Assembly (NCBI GenBank): GCA_044426235.1
Contig: JAWXUS010000007.1
Span: 1 to 64,000 of the forward strand
DNA from: JAGHEK01 sp044426235
GTDB taxonomy: Bacteria > Bacillota > Clostridia > Peptostreptococcales > Peptostreptococcaceae
DNA length: 64,000 nt
Direction of reading: 5' to 3'
The notes beneath the pieces are model-generated. The model saw only the letters and a program-made list of their open reading frames with translations. It made no database searches and was not told the origin of the DNA. The translations under genes were made by a program, and so were the position numbers. Positions 7,975 through 17,328 of the stretch are shown here, piece by piece (position 1 is the stretch's first letter; the number at the start of each line of letters is the position of its first letter).

Positions 7975-9291
7975 ATGAAAAATATAACTGAAGGTTCAAT
8001 TAGAAAATCTGTAATAGCCCTTTTTATACCTATAGCACTTAGTTCATTTTTCCAACAATTTTATTCATTCGTTGATGGAATAATAGTTAGTTATTACCTT
8101 GGAGATTTGGCATTTTCCGCAGTTGGAGGATCATCTCTAAAAATTATTACTACACTAATAAACTTTTTTGTTGGGGTATCTAGTGGGATATGTGCATTGG
8201 TTTCTAGGTATTTTGGATCGGTTGAAACTGAAAAGGTCGAAAAAACTATTTTTAACGGCCTTTTTGTGTTTACGATTTTTGGAATTTTAATATCTATTTT
8301 TGGAGTGATTTTTTCAAAAGAAATTTTAATAGCTATGAATACACCATTTGAAACTCTTGATTTATCAAATACTTATCTTAGAGTTTTTATGTATGGATTA
8401 GTTTTTTCAATTATATATAATGTGTTGTCTGGATCTTTGACTGCGATTGGAGATAGCAAAACTCCATTTAAAGTCTTAGTTTTTTGTAGTTTTTTAAATA
8501 TATTCCTTAATATATTTTTAGTTAGAAATTTAGGTATGGGTATATTTGGAGTTTCATTTTCAACAGTTTTATCTCAAATAGTTAGTGTGTTAATTTTAGG
8601 AATTAAACTTTTTAAACTTTTCCCAAATATATTAAAATCGAAAATAGATTTTGATTTTATAAAAGAAATATTAAAAATTGGACTTCCCTCAGGCGCTCAA
8701 AGTATGATGTATAGTTTTTCAAATATATTCATACAAAGCACCATAAATACTTTTGGATATTTAAACGTTGCATCTTGGTCGGCATATATAAAACTTGATA
8801 GTATTGTTAGTATATTCGTGTCATCACTTGGAAATACTGTTATGCCGTTTGTTGGACAAAATTTTGGAACTAAAAATATAGATAGAATAAAAGAAAGTGT
8901 TAATGAAATTATGAAACTTAGTTATATGATTTCTCTAACACTTATAAGTTTTATTATGATATTTAGAATAGAACTTCTTGGACTTTTTTCAAAAGATGTA
9001 AATGTTATTAATACAGGGGCAAATTTGGTGTTTTTAATAATGCCGATGTATCTACTTTCAATACCACAAACTATGTACTCACAAGCATTAAGAGGTATTG
9101 GTAAAACTTTTATGCCTATGATTTTAACACTAGTTGGAGTTATCGGAATTAGATTTTTTTGGATACTGTTTTTACTTCCATATAAAAATAGTATATACTT
9201 CTTGGCACTATGCTATCCTATTAGTGCATTTATTATGTCCGTTGTATTTTTTATTTATTATAAAAAAGAAATTAATAGAATTAAATTTTAA
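7975..9291 (+). CDS. MATE-family efflux transporter
   Basis: A 438-residue membrane protein with about 12 hydrophobic segments and the MATE hallmarks PIALSSFFQQFYSFVDGIIV near the N-terminus and SGAQSMMYSFSNI at the start of the second half. It is the last gene of the importer operon, four bases after the deacylase stop and with a weak ribosome site, so probably translationally coupled. In a metal-acquisition operon it may export the freed ligand or an own metallophore; drug or cation efflux is the generic alternative. A strong terminator overlaps its end. Confidence 0.8.
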   Translation: MKNITEGSIRKSVIALFIPIALSSFFQQFYSFVDGIIVSYYLGDLAFSAVGGSSLKIITTLINFFVGVSSGICALVSRYFGSVETEKVEKTIFNGLFVFTIFGILISIFGVIFSKEILIAMNTPFETLDLSNTYLRVFMYGLVFSIIYNVLSGSLTAIGDSKTPFKVLVFCSFLNIFLNIFLVRNLGMGIFGVSFSTVLSQIVSVLILGIKLFKLFPNILKSKIDFDFIKEILKIGLPSGAQSMMYSFSNIFIQSTINTFGYLNVASWSAYIKLDSIVSIFVSSLGNTVMPFVGQNFGTKNIDRIKESVNEIMKLSYMISLTLISFIMIFRIELLGLFSKDVNVINTGANLVFLIMPMYLLSIPQTMYSQALRGIGKTFMPMILTLVGVIGIRFFWILFLLPYKNSIYFLALCYPISAFIMSVVFFIYYKKEINRIKF

Positions 9292-9318
9292 AGACAATAG
9301 TTCGCTAGTATCTTTTTT
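9290..9318 (+). terminator. Terminator of the importer operon (UUCG loop)
   Basis: AAAGACAATAG / CTAGTATCTTT forms an 11-bp stem with two mismatches, closed by a TTCG tetraloop and followed by T7. Confidence 0.85.
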
Positions 9319-9331
9319 TATTTTCTAAATA

Positions 9332-9360
9332 TTGACAAAATATATCGTATAATATATACT
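9332..9360 (+). promoter_or_regulatory. Promoter of the large SLH protein
   Basis: TTGACA at 9332-9337 and TATACT at 9355-9360 have a 17-bp spacer, leaving a leader of about 80 bases before the TTG start. Confidence 0.7.
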
Positions 9361-9446
9361 TTTTTTAAAATAGAAATTATTATCATACATAATTGGGAGA
9401 ACATTTATTTTTATTTTAGTAATATTATTTGGGGGAGGAAATTAGA

Positions 9447-12400
9447 TTGAGAAAAAATCATAATCTAAAAAGATTTGTAGTAACTACACTTACAACTAGT
9501 ATAGTGTCTTTAAATATAGCACCAATAGTTAATGCAAACACTATAAAAGACTTTGCAGATATTTCAGAAAAATATTTTGCTAAAGATCATATAGAAAACT
9601 TAATAAGTAGGGGAGTATTAGAAGGTTATCCTGATGATACATTTAGACCAAACGAGAGTATTACTCGTGCAGAGTTTGTAAAAGCAACAAATAGAGCATT
9701 TAATTTTACTGAAAAGGGAACAGAAAGTTTTAAAGATATCGATAGTAATGCTTGGTACTTTGATGAAATATTAATAGCAACTAATGCGGGATATATAGAA
9801 GGTTATGAAGATAGTACATTTAGACCAAATGAAAAAATAACTAGACAAGAAATAGCAAAAATACTTGGAATATTATTAAAAGTTAGTGCAGATGGTATAA
9901 CTAGCTTTGAAGATGATTCTGAAATTTCAAATTGGGCAAAAAAATACGTTGACGGACTTAAAAATGAAAATGTTCTTGGAGGATATGAAGATAATACATT
10001 CAAACCAAAAGAGAATGCTACAAGAGGAGAAAGTGCAAAACTTATTCGCATAAGTTCTGATATATATGATGTAAGAAATAATAAAGTCGAAGATGAAGAC
10101 TTGTCAGGAAATAATGGGAATAGTGGAGGAACAACAAATCCACCAGTAAACCCACCTATACAACCGCCAGTGAATCCAGAAATACCACCGGTAAATCCAG
10201 AAATACCACCAGTAAATCCAGAAATACCTGAGATAACTGAAGATGTTGAAACTGAAGAAAAATTACAAGAAGTAGTTAATAATCCAAATGTATCAACTAT
10301 AAATATAGTGAAAGATATAACACTTCAAGAATCTCTTGTTATACCAGAGAATAAAAATGTAGTTATTGAAGAAAATGTTGAAGTAAAATTATCTAATGAT
10401 GCATTTATAGATACGTCTTCAAATTTAACTATTAAAGGATCTTTAGTTACAAGTGAATTTGCAAGAAGTAATTATGAGGAAAAAATAATAACTAGAGGTA
10501 ATGCAGTTATATTTGTTGATGGTGGTAACTTAAATTTACAAGATATGTCTGAAATTAAGGCTAATGTAAATTATAATGGTTCAAGTAAATTTAAGGTTGG
10601 AAATGTAGATCATATAAATACTAGTAATCCAAATAGTATATTTACTTTAAGAACTGAAGGATCTACACTTAATTATTCTACTACTAATCAAAATGAAGTA
10701 GTTGTAAATCAAAATGTAATTATGAATAGTACACTTGAAGATTTTGAAGTTAAATCTGGAGATGAACATTCAATAATTGACGTTAGAAAAGATGTTAAAG
10801 TTAATTTAGCAGGGGTTAAAGATGTAATACCAGGGCAATATATAGGAACTGGAAATGGTAATTGGGAATTACTTGATGAACTTAATACACAAATAGTTTC
10901 TACAGAAGAAGAATTAAAAAGTGCATTATTAGATGAAGAAATAGAAGAAATAATAATTATTAATAACCTAACAATAGATAAATTAGAAATACCAGAAGGA
11001 AAAAGGGTTATTGGTAGTGGTATTAATTTAGAAATAAATGAATTAGTTTCTGATGGAGAAGTTTATATATCTTCAGGACAATTAAGAATAATAACAAATG
11101 CTATTATTAAAGATAATTTTTATATTAATAATTCTGCATATTTAAGAAATTATGGATATTTAGAATTTGGAAAAGATATATACTTTAATAATGGTTATGT
11201 TCATAACTATGGAGTATTAAAGGTAGATGAAACTATAAATGTAAATATGTATTCTTATATAAAAAATTATGAAGATGCAGAATTAATATTAAATGAAATA
11301 TTAGTTAGTAGATTCCTTGATTTTGGTATAGATATATACAAAGGATCTAGTGTAACAATGGATAATATAAAACATATTGGTTATGAAAATTCGATTATAG
11401 AATCAGAAAACGATTTGGAATATATAATAAATAGTGAAGAATCATCAATAGTAATAAATAATGCATTTATTAAAGATTCTTTAGAAGATTTTATAGTAAA
11501 ACCAAAGAATAATGCATCAAGTATAGTAATTGATATTAAAGATGAATTAGAATTATCAAAATTAAATTTATATGGTATAGAAAATATACAAAATGGTACT
11601 TATAAAGGTTTAGATGGTGAATGGATATTTACACAAAATAATTTAAATCTTGTATCAACGAAAGAAGAATTAGAATTAGCATTAAAAAAACCTGAAGTAT
11701 CTGAAATAATTATAATTAATGATTTACAATTAGATGAATTAGTAATACCAAAAGGTAAAATTGTATCATTTAATATTAAATTAGAAGTAGATGAATTAAT
11801 ATGTGATGGAGAAATTAATATATCATCAGGAGATTTATATATAAAGTCTAATGGAATTATTAATGGTAATTTATATATGAATAGTTCTGGATATTTAAAA
11901 AACTATGGAACATTATATATTAGTAAAAATGTATTCCTTAACAATGGATATATACAAAATTATGGTAAATTACATATAAATGAAACAGTAGATGTAAATA
12001 TGTATTCTTATATAAGAAATTATGAAAATTCAGAATTAATATTAAATGATATAGTAGTTAGTAGATTTCTTAATTTTGGATTAGATATATATATAAATTC
12101 TAGTGTAACAATGAAAGGTATACATCATATAGGTTATGAAGATTCTATTATTGAATCAAATCAAAGTATAGAATATCAGATTACTAGTGAAGAATCATCA
12201 ATATTATTAAATAATTCAGTAATAAAAGGATATTTAGGAGATTTTATAGTAAAGCCAAATAATAATGCAGTTAATATAATAATTGATATTGATGATAAAG
12301 ATGATTTATCAAAATTAAATTTATATGGAATTGAAGATGCACAAAATGGGAATTATATTAGTGTAGATGGTAAGTGGGTATTTATGAATAATAATTTAAT

Positions 12401-13139
12401 ATCTGTATCAAATGAACAAGAGTTAAAGCTAGCGTTAGAAGATGATAATATAACAGATATAACTATAACTAATGATTTAATTATAGATAAACTTATAATA
12501 CCAACAGGAAAAAATGTTTTATTTAATACTAAATTAGAAGTAAATGAATTAATATCTGATGGAGAGATTAATATATCATCAGGAGAATTAAGAGTAACAT
12601 CAAGTGCAACTATAAATGCAGATTTAAATATTAATAATTCTGGATATATAAGGAATTATGGAACTTTAGAAACTAATAAAAATATACATCTAGATAATGG
12701 GTTTATAAATAATTATGGAAAATTAATATCAAATAATAATATAGATGTGAAAAATTATTCTAATATAAGAAATTATGAAGAGGCAAAGTTATCATTAAAT
12801 AAAATATTAGTTGATGGATATACTAATTTTAATTTATATATAGATAATAATTCTACTTTAATAGTAGATGGAATAAATCATATTGGTGGGGATAATCCAA
12901 GTATAGAAACAAATTATAATATAGGATATCAAATAAATAGTGAAGAATCATTAATAAGAGTTAATAATGTAGTTATAAAAGGATCATTAGGCGATTTTGT
13001 AATAGCACCTTCTATTGATTATTCAGTAATAACCATAGATGTAGATCCTAATGAATTAGCAAAAATAAAATTACAAGGTGTAGATAATGTTCAAAATGGA
13101 ACTTATATATCAAGACCAAATGGTTGGGAAGTACAATAA
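9447..13139 (+). CDS. Large SLH-anchored surface protein with three ~250-residue beta repeats
   Basis: About 1230 residues. The start is TTG 9447, eight bases after GGGGGAGG; the reading frame is open a little further upstream without a usable start. A signal peptide ends near VNAN. Three SLH modules follow (FADISEKYF.., SFKDIDSNAWYF.., SFEDDSEISNWA..), each with GYxDxTFxP; they bind secondary cell-wall polymer. A Pro-rich linker with a repeated PPVNPEI unit follows. The rest consists of a leader domain and three homologous units beginning near 10890, 11645 and 12400, rich in Asn, Ile and Tyr with short hydrophobic strands (NYGxL, ISSGxL). The pattern suggests a right-handed beta-solenoid. 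Function unknown; an adhesin or S-layer component is plausible. Confidence 0.85.
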   Translation: MRKNHNLKRFVVTTLTTSIVSLNIAPIVNANTIKDFADISEKYFAKDHIENLISRGVLEGYPDDTFRPNESITRAEFVKATNRAFNFTEKGTESFKDIDSNAWYFDEILIATNAGYIEGYEDSTFRPNEKITRQEIAKILGILLKVSADGITSFEDDSEISNWAKKYVDGLKNENVLGGYEDNTFKPKENATRGESAKLIRISSDIYDVRNNKVEDEDLSGNNGNSGGTTNPPVNPPIQPPVNPEIPPVNPEIPPVNPEIPEITEDVETEEKLQEVVNNPNVSTINIVKDITLQESLVIPENKNVVIEENVEVKLSNDAFIDTSSNLTIKGSLVTSEFARSNYEEKIITRGNAVIFVDGGNLNLQDMSEIKANVNYNGSSKFKVGNVDHINTSNPNSIFTLRTEGSTLNYSTTNQNEVVVNQNVIMNSTLEDFEVKSGDEHSIIDVRKDVKVNLAGVKDVIPGQYIGTGNGNWELLDELNTQIVSTEEELKSALLDEEIEEIIIINNLTIDKLEIPEGKRVIGSGINLEINELVSDGEVYISSGQLRIITNAIIKDNFYINNSAYLRNYGYLEFGKDIYFNNGYVHNYGVLKVDETINVNMYSYIKNYEDAELILNEILVSRFLDFGIDIYKGSSVTMDNIKHIGYENSIIESENDLEYIINSEESSIVINNAFIKDSLEDFIVKPKNNASSIVIDIKDELELSKLNLYGIENIQNGTYKGLDGEWIFTQNNLNLVSTKEELELALKKPEVSEIIIINDLQLDELVIPKGKIVSFNIKLEVDELICDGEINISSGDLYIKSNGIINGNLYMNSSGYLKNYGTLYISKNVFLNNGYIQNYGKLHINETVDVNMYSYIRNYENSELILNDIVVSRFLNFGLDIYINSSVTMKGIHHIGYEDSIIESNQSIEYQITSEESSILLNNSVIKGYLGDFIVKPNNNAVNIIIDIDDKDDLSKLNLYGIEDAQNGNYISVDGKWVFMNNNLISVSNEQELKLALEDDNITDITITNDLIIDKLIIPTGKNVLFNTKLEVNELISDGEINISSGELRVTSSATINADLNINNSGYIRNYGTLETNKNIHLDNGFINNYGKLISNNNIDVKNYSNIRNYEEAKLSLNKILVDGYTNFNLYIDNNSTLIVDGINHIGGDNPSIETNYNIGYQINSEESLIRVNNVVIKGSLGDFVIAPSIDYSVITIDVDPNELAKIKLQGVDNVQNGTYISRPNGWEVQ
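10890..13130 (+). repeat. Three coding tandem repeats of ~753 bp
   Basis: Homologous codons fall at 10896, 11652 and 12405, giving units of 756 and 753 bp. Conserved landmarks in each unit are a VST/VSN..EL start, an ISSG strand, a NYG strand, SRFLxFG or DGYTNFN, and an xNGTY/NGNY end. The units have diverged, so this is an old internal triplication. Confidence 0.8.
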
Positions 13140-13163
13140 TTAGAATATCAAATTAATATAACT

Positions 13164-13193
13164 AATACTCAGGCTTATGCTTGGGTATTTTTT
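13164..13193 (+). terminator. Terminator after the SLH protein
   Basis: AATACTCAGGC / GCTTGGGTATT pairs over 11 positions with G-U wobbles, has a TTAT loop and is followed by T6. The rest of the spacer to 13402 shows no gene; a TATACT at 13361-13366 may be a -10 element. Confidence 0.8.
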
Positions 13194-13402
13194 GTTTATT
13201 GTAAAAAAAGAAATTAATAATTTATATAAAAAATGGTATTAGTATTTATCTAATGTCACTTTTTTTGTTAAGAGAACTTTAAGAAAACATATTCTTGTTA
13301 ACTCTATGTTAATAATTGTAAAGATTAGTATAAAATTAACTTTTCATAAAAAATTTATTATATACTAACTTTATTAATAATTAAAAAACAGGGAGAATTT
13401 TT

Positions 13403-15877
13403 ATGAATAAAAGATTAAAACAAGTATCAGGAATACTTTTAATGGCAACGATTATAACTACTATGCCTCAAATAAATATTATTTCAAATGCACAGGAGAA
13501 TGTAAGTATAGAAAAGAGTAATTCTAATTATGATATTTTAGATCAAGCATTAGATGTTAAATTTTTTAGTACTAATAGTTCAGGTGAACCAAACTTAAAT
13601 AGTGGTAAGCATATGGATCTTAATAATTTTAATGTACAAGATGGATTTTATATGGTTGATAAAGGATATGGTTGGGTTAGATCTGAAGAAGATTTCTTAC
13701 AAGATGGATATGCATATGATGGAGATAGTGTAAATATTTCATCATCTCACACGAGTTCATCAACACATAAAACTAGTGTAAGTATAGGGGTAGGTATTAA
13801 AACTCCAACAATCGAATCTATGATAAAAGCAACATACTCGCATCAATGGACAAATTCAGAAACTGTAAGTACAGGTTTTACAGTTAAAGCATCGGAGGAT
13901 AAGCAAGCATACGTAAAAGTTTATTCAACATCAAGAAGATTTGATACTGTTGAAGTTAAAAATGGTCAAGTAGTAAATGTTGTTGAATCTTATGCACCAG
14001 CAGGAACTTGGGCAAAAACTATAGAGTTTAACAAAGGTGAATACGTTGATTTAGAATTACTAAAAGAAAATGAATCAAGAAGAGTGACAGATGGTGTAGT
14101 AAAAAGTTCATCTCAACAAAACGTTATAACTTATGATGGAGAAGATTTTAACGAATTAATCCAAATGGATTTTGATTTAATCGAAAATATAAAATTAATC
14201 GAAGAAAATAATGATGAATACAGTACTGAAGAAATATATATAGATAATAGCGAGGTTACATCACTACCGGGTGGATATTATTCGGTTGATTATGGAGATC
14301 ATTGGATAAGTCCTAATGATTCAAATGTAATTCATACATTTGCAATAGGTGAAAATACTACTGCATCATATTCTCAAAGCGTAACATCAAAGGCAACGCA
14401 TTCAACTGATTTCACGATATCAAATAAAGTTAATATACCTTTTGCTATGATGACTTTTGCTATGGAAAATGGATATGGATATAGTTGGTCTAATGCAAAA
14501 ACTCAAAGTATAAACGTTCAAATACCTTCAAAAGAAGGATACTCTGCTTTTTCAAAAATTCAAGCAGTAAGCCGTAGAATAGATGTTATAAAGGTTGAAA
14601 ATTCAAAAATAGTTGGTCGTGAATCAACTTATGTACCAACTGGTTTTGCAAGTGAAAAAATATATTATGAAACTAATACTACTGCAGATCAAAGTCAGCT
14701 ATATTCAAGTAAAGGATATAATATATTAGGTCAAAGTGATGATTTCGATATATCAAAAATACCAACATTGGTATTATTATTTGATTTAAGAGGTGGTTAT
14801 GGTGAAGTAGGTTCTGATTTTTCACCTCAATATGTTTTAGCAGGTTCAAATCCTACATCACCTATTTCAATACCTAAAAAATATGGACATACTTTCACTG
14901 GATGGTATGTAGATCCTAGTTGTAGTACTCCTATGATTTTCTCTAGTTGGAGAATGATGCAAGATGGAACTGTATTTGCAAAATGGAGAGAAAATCCTAA
15001 ATATACTTTAAGTTTTAACTTAAATGGAGGTGTTGGAAATATAGCATCTCAACAAGTTTATCAAGGTGAAAAACCAATAGAACCAACTGAAATACCAATG
15101 AGAGAAGGATATGAATTTGATGGATGGTATATAGATTCAAGACTTACAAGACCTATGGTATTCGATGAATGGGAAATGAATTATAATGGATCAGTTTTTG
15201 CTAAATGGAATGAAATAAAAAATTATGAAGTAAATTTTGATTTAAACGGTGGAGTTGGAAATACTGATGCAATAGAAGTAAGAGAAGGATATACATTATC
15301 TTCAGTTAAAGAGATACAAAGCCCAACTAGAGAAGGATATCAATTTATGGGGTGGAAAACCTCAACAGGAGTAGATGTTGATGTAGATTCATATACTTTC
15401 TATAGAAATCATACTTTAGTTGCACAGTGGAAAAAATATGAATATGTTTTAGATTTTGATTTAAATGGAGGAAGTGGAGTATTTAGATCTCAATACTTAG
15501 AGCATGGAGAAAACCCAATAGAGCCAAATCAAATACCAACAAAAGAAGGATATATATTTGATGGATGGTATGTTAATTCAAGACTTACTATACCAATGGA
15601 CTTTAATACTTGGGAAATGAAACATAGTGGTAAAGTTTTTGCTAAGTGGTCAACAGATTTCTTTACTGTAGATTTTGATTTAGGATTTGAAGATATTGTA
15701 ATTGAAAGTCAAATTGTTGAAACAGGTGGATTAATTAAAAAGCCACAAGACCCAGTAAAAGAAGGATTTAATTTCTTAGGATGGTATAGCTATCAGGGAG
15801 CAAGAGATCAAATAAACTTTGATGCATTTAGAGTAAATAATGATCAAACTATATTTGCAAAGTGGGAAAATAAATAA
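13403..15877 (+). CDS. Secreted protein: two aerolysin/ETX-like modules plus InlB-type repeats
   Basis: 824 residues with a signal peptide (cleavage near SNAQ). Two tandem modules of about 170 residues follow (about 75-240 and 285-430). Each contains a long Ser/Thr-rich alternating stretch (for example around SSSHTSSSTHKTSVSIG) and ends with a related block (Y/AFSKIQAVSRRIDVIKVENSKIV; VYSTSRRFDTVEVKNGQVV). This resembles the insertion-loop region of ETX/MTX2 or aerolysin-type beta pore-formers. Five InlB/Listeria-Bacteroides beta-grasp repeats follow (FDLNGG..EGYxFDGWY). There is no SLH or LPXTG anchor, so release or ionic attachment is likely. The toxin assignment is an inference from pattern only; the InlB repeats are clear. 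Confidence 0.75.
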   Translation: MNKRLKQVSGILLMATIITTMPQINIISNAQENVSIEKSNSNYDILDQALDVKFFSTNSSGEPNLNSGKHMDLNNFNVQDGFYMVDKGYGWVRSEEDFLQDGYAYDGDSVNISSSHTSSSTHKTSVSIGVGIKTPTIESMIKATYSHQWTNSETVSTGFTVKASEDKQAYVKVYSTSRRFDTVEVKNGQVVNVVESYAPAGTWAKTIEFNKGEYVDLELLKENESRRVTDGVVKSSSQQNVITYDGEDFNELIQMDFDLIENIKLIEENNDEYSTEEIYIDNSEVTSLPGGYYSVDYGDHWISPNDSNVIHTFAIGENTTASYSQSVTSKATHSTDFTISNKVNIPFAMMTFAMENGYGYSWSNAKTQSINVQIPSKEGYSAFSKIQAVSRRIDVIKVENSKIVGRESTYVPTGFASEKIYYETNTTADQSQLYSSKGYNILGQSDDFDISKIPTLVLLFDLRGGYGEVGSDFSPQYVLAGSNPTSPISIPKKYGHTFTGWYVDPSCSTPMIFSSWRMMQDGTVFAKWRENPKYTLSFNLNGGVGNIASQQVYQGEKPIEPTEIPMREGYEFDGWYIDSRLTRPMVFDEWEMNYNGSVFAKWNEIKNYEVNFDLNGGVGNTDAIEVREGYTLSSVKEIQSPTREGYQFMGWKTSTGVDVDVDSYTFYRNHTLVAQWKKYEYVLDFDLNGGSGVFRSQYLEHGENPIEPNQIPTKEGYIFDGWYVNSRLTIPMDFNTWEMKHSGKVFAKWSTDFFTVDFDLGFEDIVIESQIVETGGLIKKPQDPVKEGFNFLGWYSYQGARDQINFDAFRVNNDQTIFAKWENK

Positions 15878-15941
15878 AATATTTATAATTTGATATTTAT
15901 ATAAACATTTTTTAATATAGGTAATAAAAGAATTATTTGGT

Positions 15942-15975
15942 AAAAAAGACTAGATTTATATTCTGGTCTTTTTTT
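15942..15975 (+). terminator. Terminator before the partition locus
   Basis: AAAAAAGACTAGA / TCTGGTCTTTTTT forms a stem with one mismatch and an AT loop, followed by T7. Confidence 0.75.
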
Positions 15976-15986
15976 GTATAAAAAAG

Positions 15987-16029
15987 ATTAAATGTAAGAT
16001 TAAATGTAAGATTAAATATAAGATTAAAT
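15987..16029. repeat. 12-bp phased ATTWAAT array B, upstream of parA
   Basis: ATTAAAT begins at 15987, 15999, 16011 and 16023, all in the same orientation; three units read ATTAAATGTAAG or differ by one base. It ends 38 bp before the -35 box of parA, so it could be both centromere and operator for the partition proteins. Confidence 0.8.
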
Positions 16030-16067
16030 GTATTTAGAAAAAAGGTGTAGACTAGCTTAAATAGTAT

Positions 16068-16096
16068 TTGAATTTTTTAAAAAAATAGTATATAAT
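16068..16096 (+). promoter_or_regulatory. parA promoter
   Basis: TTGAAT at 16068-16073, 17-bp spacer, TATAAT at 16091-16096. Confidence 0.7.
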
Positions 16097-16129
16097 TAGT
16101 ACATAAAATATATAAAAAAGGAGAATTTA

Positions 16130-16963
16130 ATGGCACAAAATATAATAACACATATGAGTTTTAAGGGTGGAAGTAGTAAAACTTGTCTCAATTTGAACTT
16201 TACTTTTGAATACTTAAATACTTTCAAAGATAAAAAAGTTTTATTCATAGATGCAGACCCTCAATCTAATGCATCAATATTTTTACTTGGTGAAGAAGTT
16301 ATAGAATCTAATGTTTATACATTAAAAGATGGGCTTGAAAAAAATATTTCACTTGATAAACTAATCCTTAAATCTCCAATTGAACATTTTAAAAATTTTG
16401 ATATGATTCCAAGTAACATAAATATGGTAACTCTTGAACTTATATTAAATTCTAAATCAGGAAAAGAATATAGATTACTTAATTATTTGACTGATGAAAT
16501 TAATGAAGAAGTAATTAATGAATACGACCTTATAATTTTCGACTTAAATCCTGCAATTTCTGTTTTAAATACCAATTGCTTTATCTGTTGTTCAAGTATT
16601 ATTCCAATAATAAATTATGGATGTTATAGTACTCTTACTGGATATAATTTATTAAAAAATACTTATGAAGAAATAAAACACGCGCTTAGAATAGAAAAAG
16701 ATGATCTAGCAAAGCCTGTAATTACAAAGTTTGAAAAGTTAGAAAATAAGAAAATAAAAATGTGGCTTGAATATGTTGATAGTAATCAAACTTTAAAAAA
16801 TAGTTTAAAGCAAACTATGAGAAAGTCTGTTCATTATGAAAATGCAGTGTTATATAATATGCCAATTAGTACATATTTAGAACAAAATAAGGTTAAAAGT
16901 GACATATATGATGAAATGAAAAACTTAATAGATGAATATATAAAAGAAGGAATAATACTTTAG
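16130..16963 (+). CDS. parA: ParA-family partition ATPase
   Basis: A 277-residue P-loop ATPase of the ParA/MinD class. The deviant Walker A is KGGSSKT at residues 12-18, Walker A' is VLFIDADPQSNAS, and the switch region is DLIIFDLNPAI. There is no N-terminal HTH, so it is the short ParA type whose partner carries the DNA binding. It would move plasmid copies along the nucleoid. The ribosome site is AAAAAAGGAG. The downstream RHH gene (9-bp gap) is its likely partner, and the 12-bp array upstream its likely DNA site. Confidence 0.85.
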   Translation: MAQNIITHMSFKGGSSKTCLNLNFTFEYLNTFKDKKVLFIDADPQSNASIFLLGEEVIESNVYTLKDGLEKNISLDKLILKSPIEHFKNFDMIPSNINMVTLELILNSKSGKEYRLLNYLTDEINEEVINEYDLIIFDLNPAISVLNTNCFICCSSIIPIINYGCYSTLTGYNLLKNTYEEIKHALRIEKDDLAKPVITKFEKLENKKIKMWLEYVDSNQTLKNSLKQTMRKSVHYENAVLYNMPISTYLEQNKVKSDIYDEMKNLIDEYIKEGIIL

Positions 16964-16972
16964 GAGAAAAAT

Positions 16973-17323
16973 ATGAATCCATTAAAAAAGAATAATCTAA
17001 ATAATATTAAGTCGCAAATTAGAAGAAATGAAGAAGAAAATGAAAATGTTGCATCCGATTTTGTAAAAAAATTTGGTAATTTAAATCCTAAATCTATAAT
17101 CGAAAAAAGAGAAGTAAAACAAGAAAAAGTTATGCTAGGGATTATGGTTGATAAGGAAATTTCTGAAAAAATAAAATCATTCGCATTTGAAAATGATACT
17201 ACTGTTTCTAAAATAGTAGGAGATGTAATAGTTGAAATGTTTAAAAATATGAAAATTAATGAACAAAGTTTAGAATCATATGAAAAAAAATATGAGAAAA
17301 AAATAAAAAGACCTAAAAAGTAG
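16973..17323 (+). CDS. Ribbon-helix-helix partner of ParA (candidate centromere-binding protein)
   Basis: 116 residues. An unstructured charged N-terminus (about 1-50) is followed by a CopG/Arc-like ribbon-helix-helix at about 52-95: strand KVMLGIMVDKEIS, then helices KIKSFAFENDTTVSKIVGDV. It ends with a basic tail. The size, order and disordered arm match partition partners such as ParG and omega. These bind short repeated DNA motifs at fixed spacing, which fits the ATTWAAT arrays. The family call rests on pattern; DNA specificity is inferred. Confidence 0.7.
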   Translation: MNPLKKNNLNNIKSQIRRNEEENENVASDFVKKFGNLNPKSIIEKREVKQEKVMLGIMVDKEISEKIKSFAFENDTTVSKIVGDVIVEMFKNMKINEQSLESYEKKYEKKIKRPKK

Positions 17324-17328
17324 GTCTT
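17308..17328. terminator. Bidirectional terminator between convergent genes
   Basis: AAGACCTA-AAAAG-TAGGTCTT is a perfect 8-bp stem lying across the overlapping 3' ends of the RHH gene (to 17323) and the beta-helix gene (from 17313). Confidence 0.65.

Noticed and set aside
9370..9390. Third Fur box upstream of the large SLH protein
   Set aside because: Only one half-site (ATTATCA) is convincing; the other half matches at about four of seven positions.
15987..16029. CRISPR array
   Set aside because: Units are 12 bp without unique spacers, and no cas genes are in the window.
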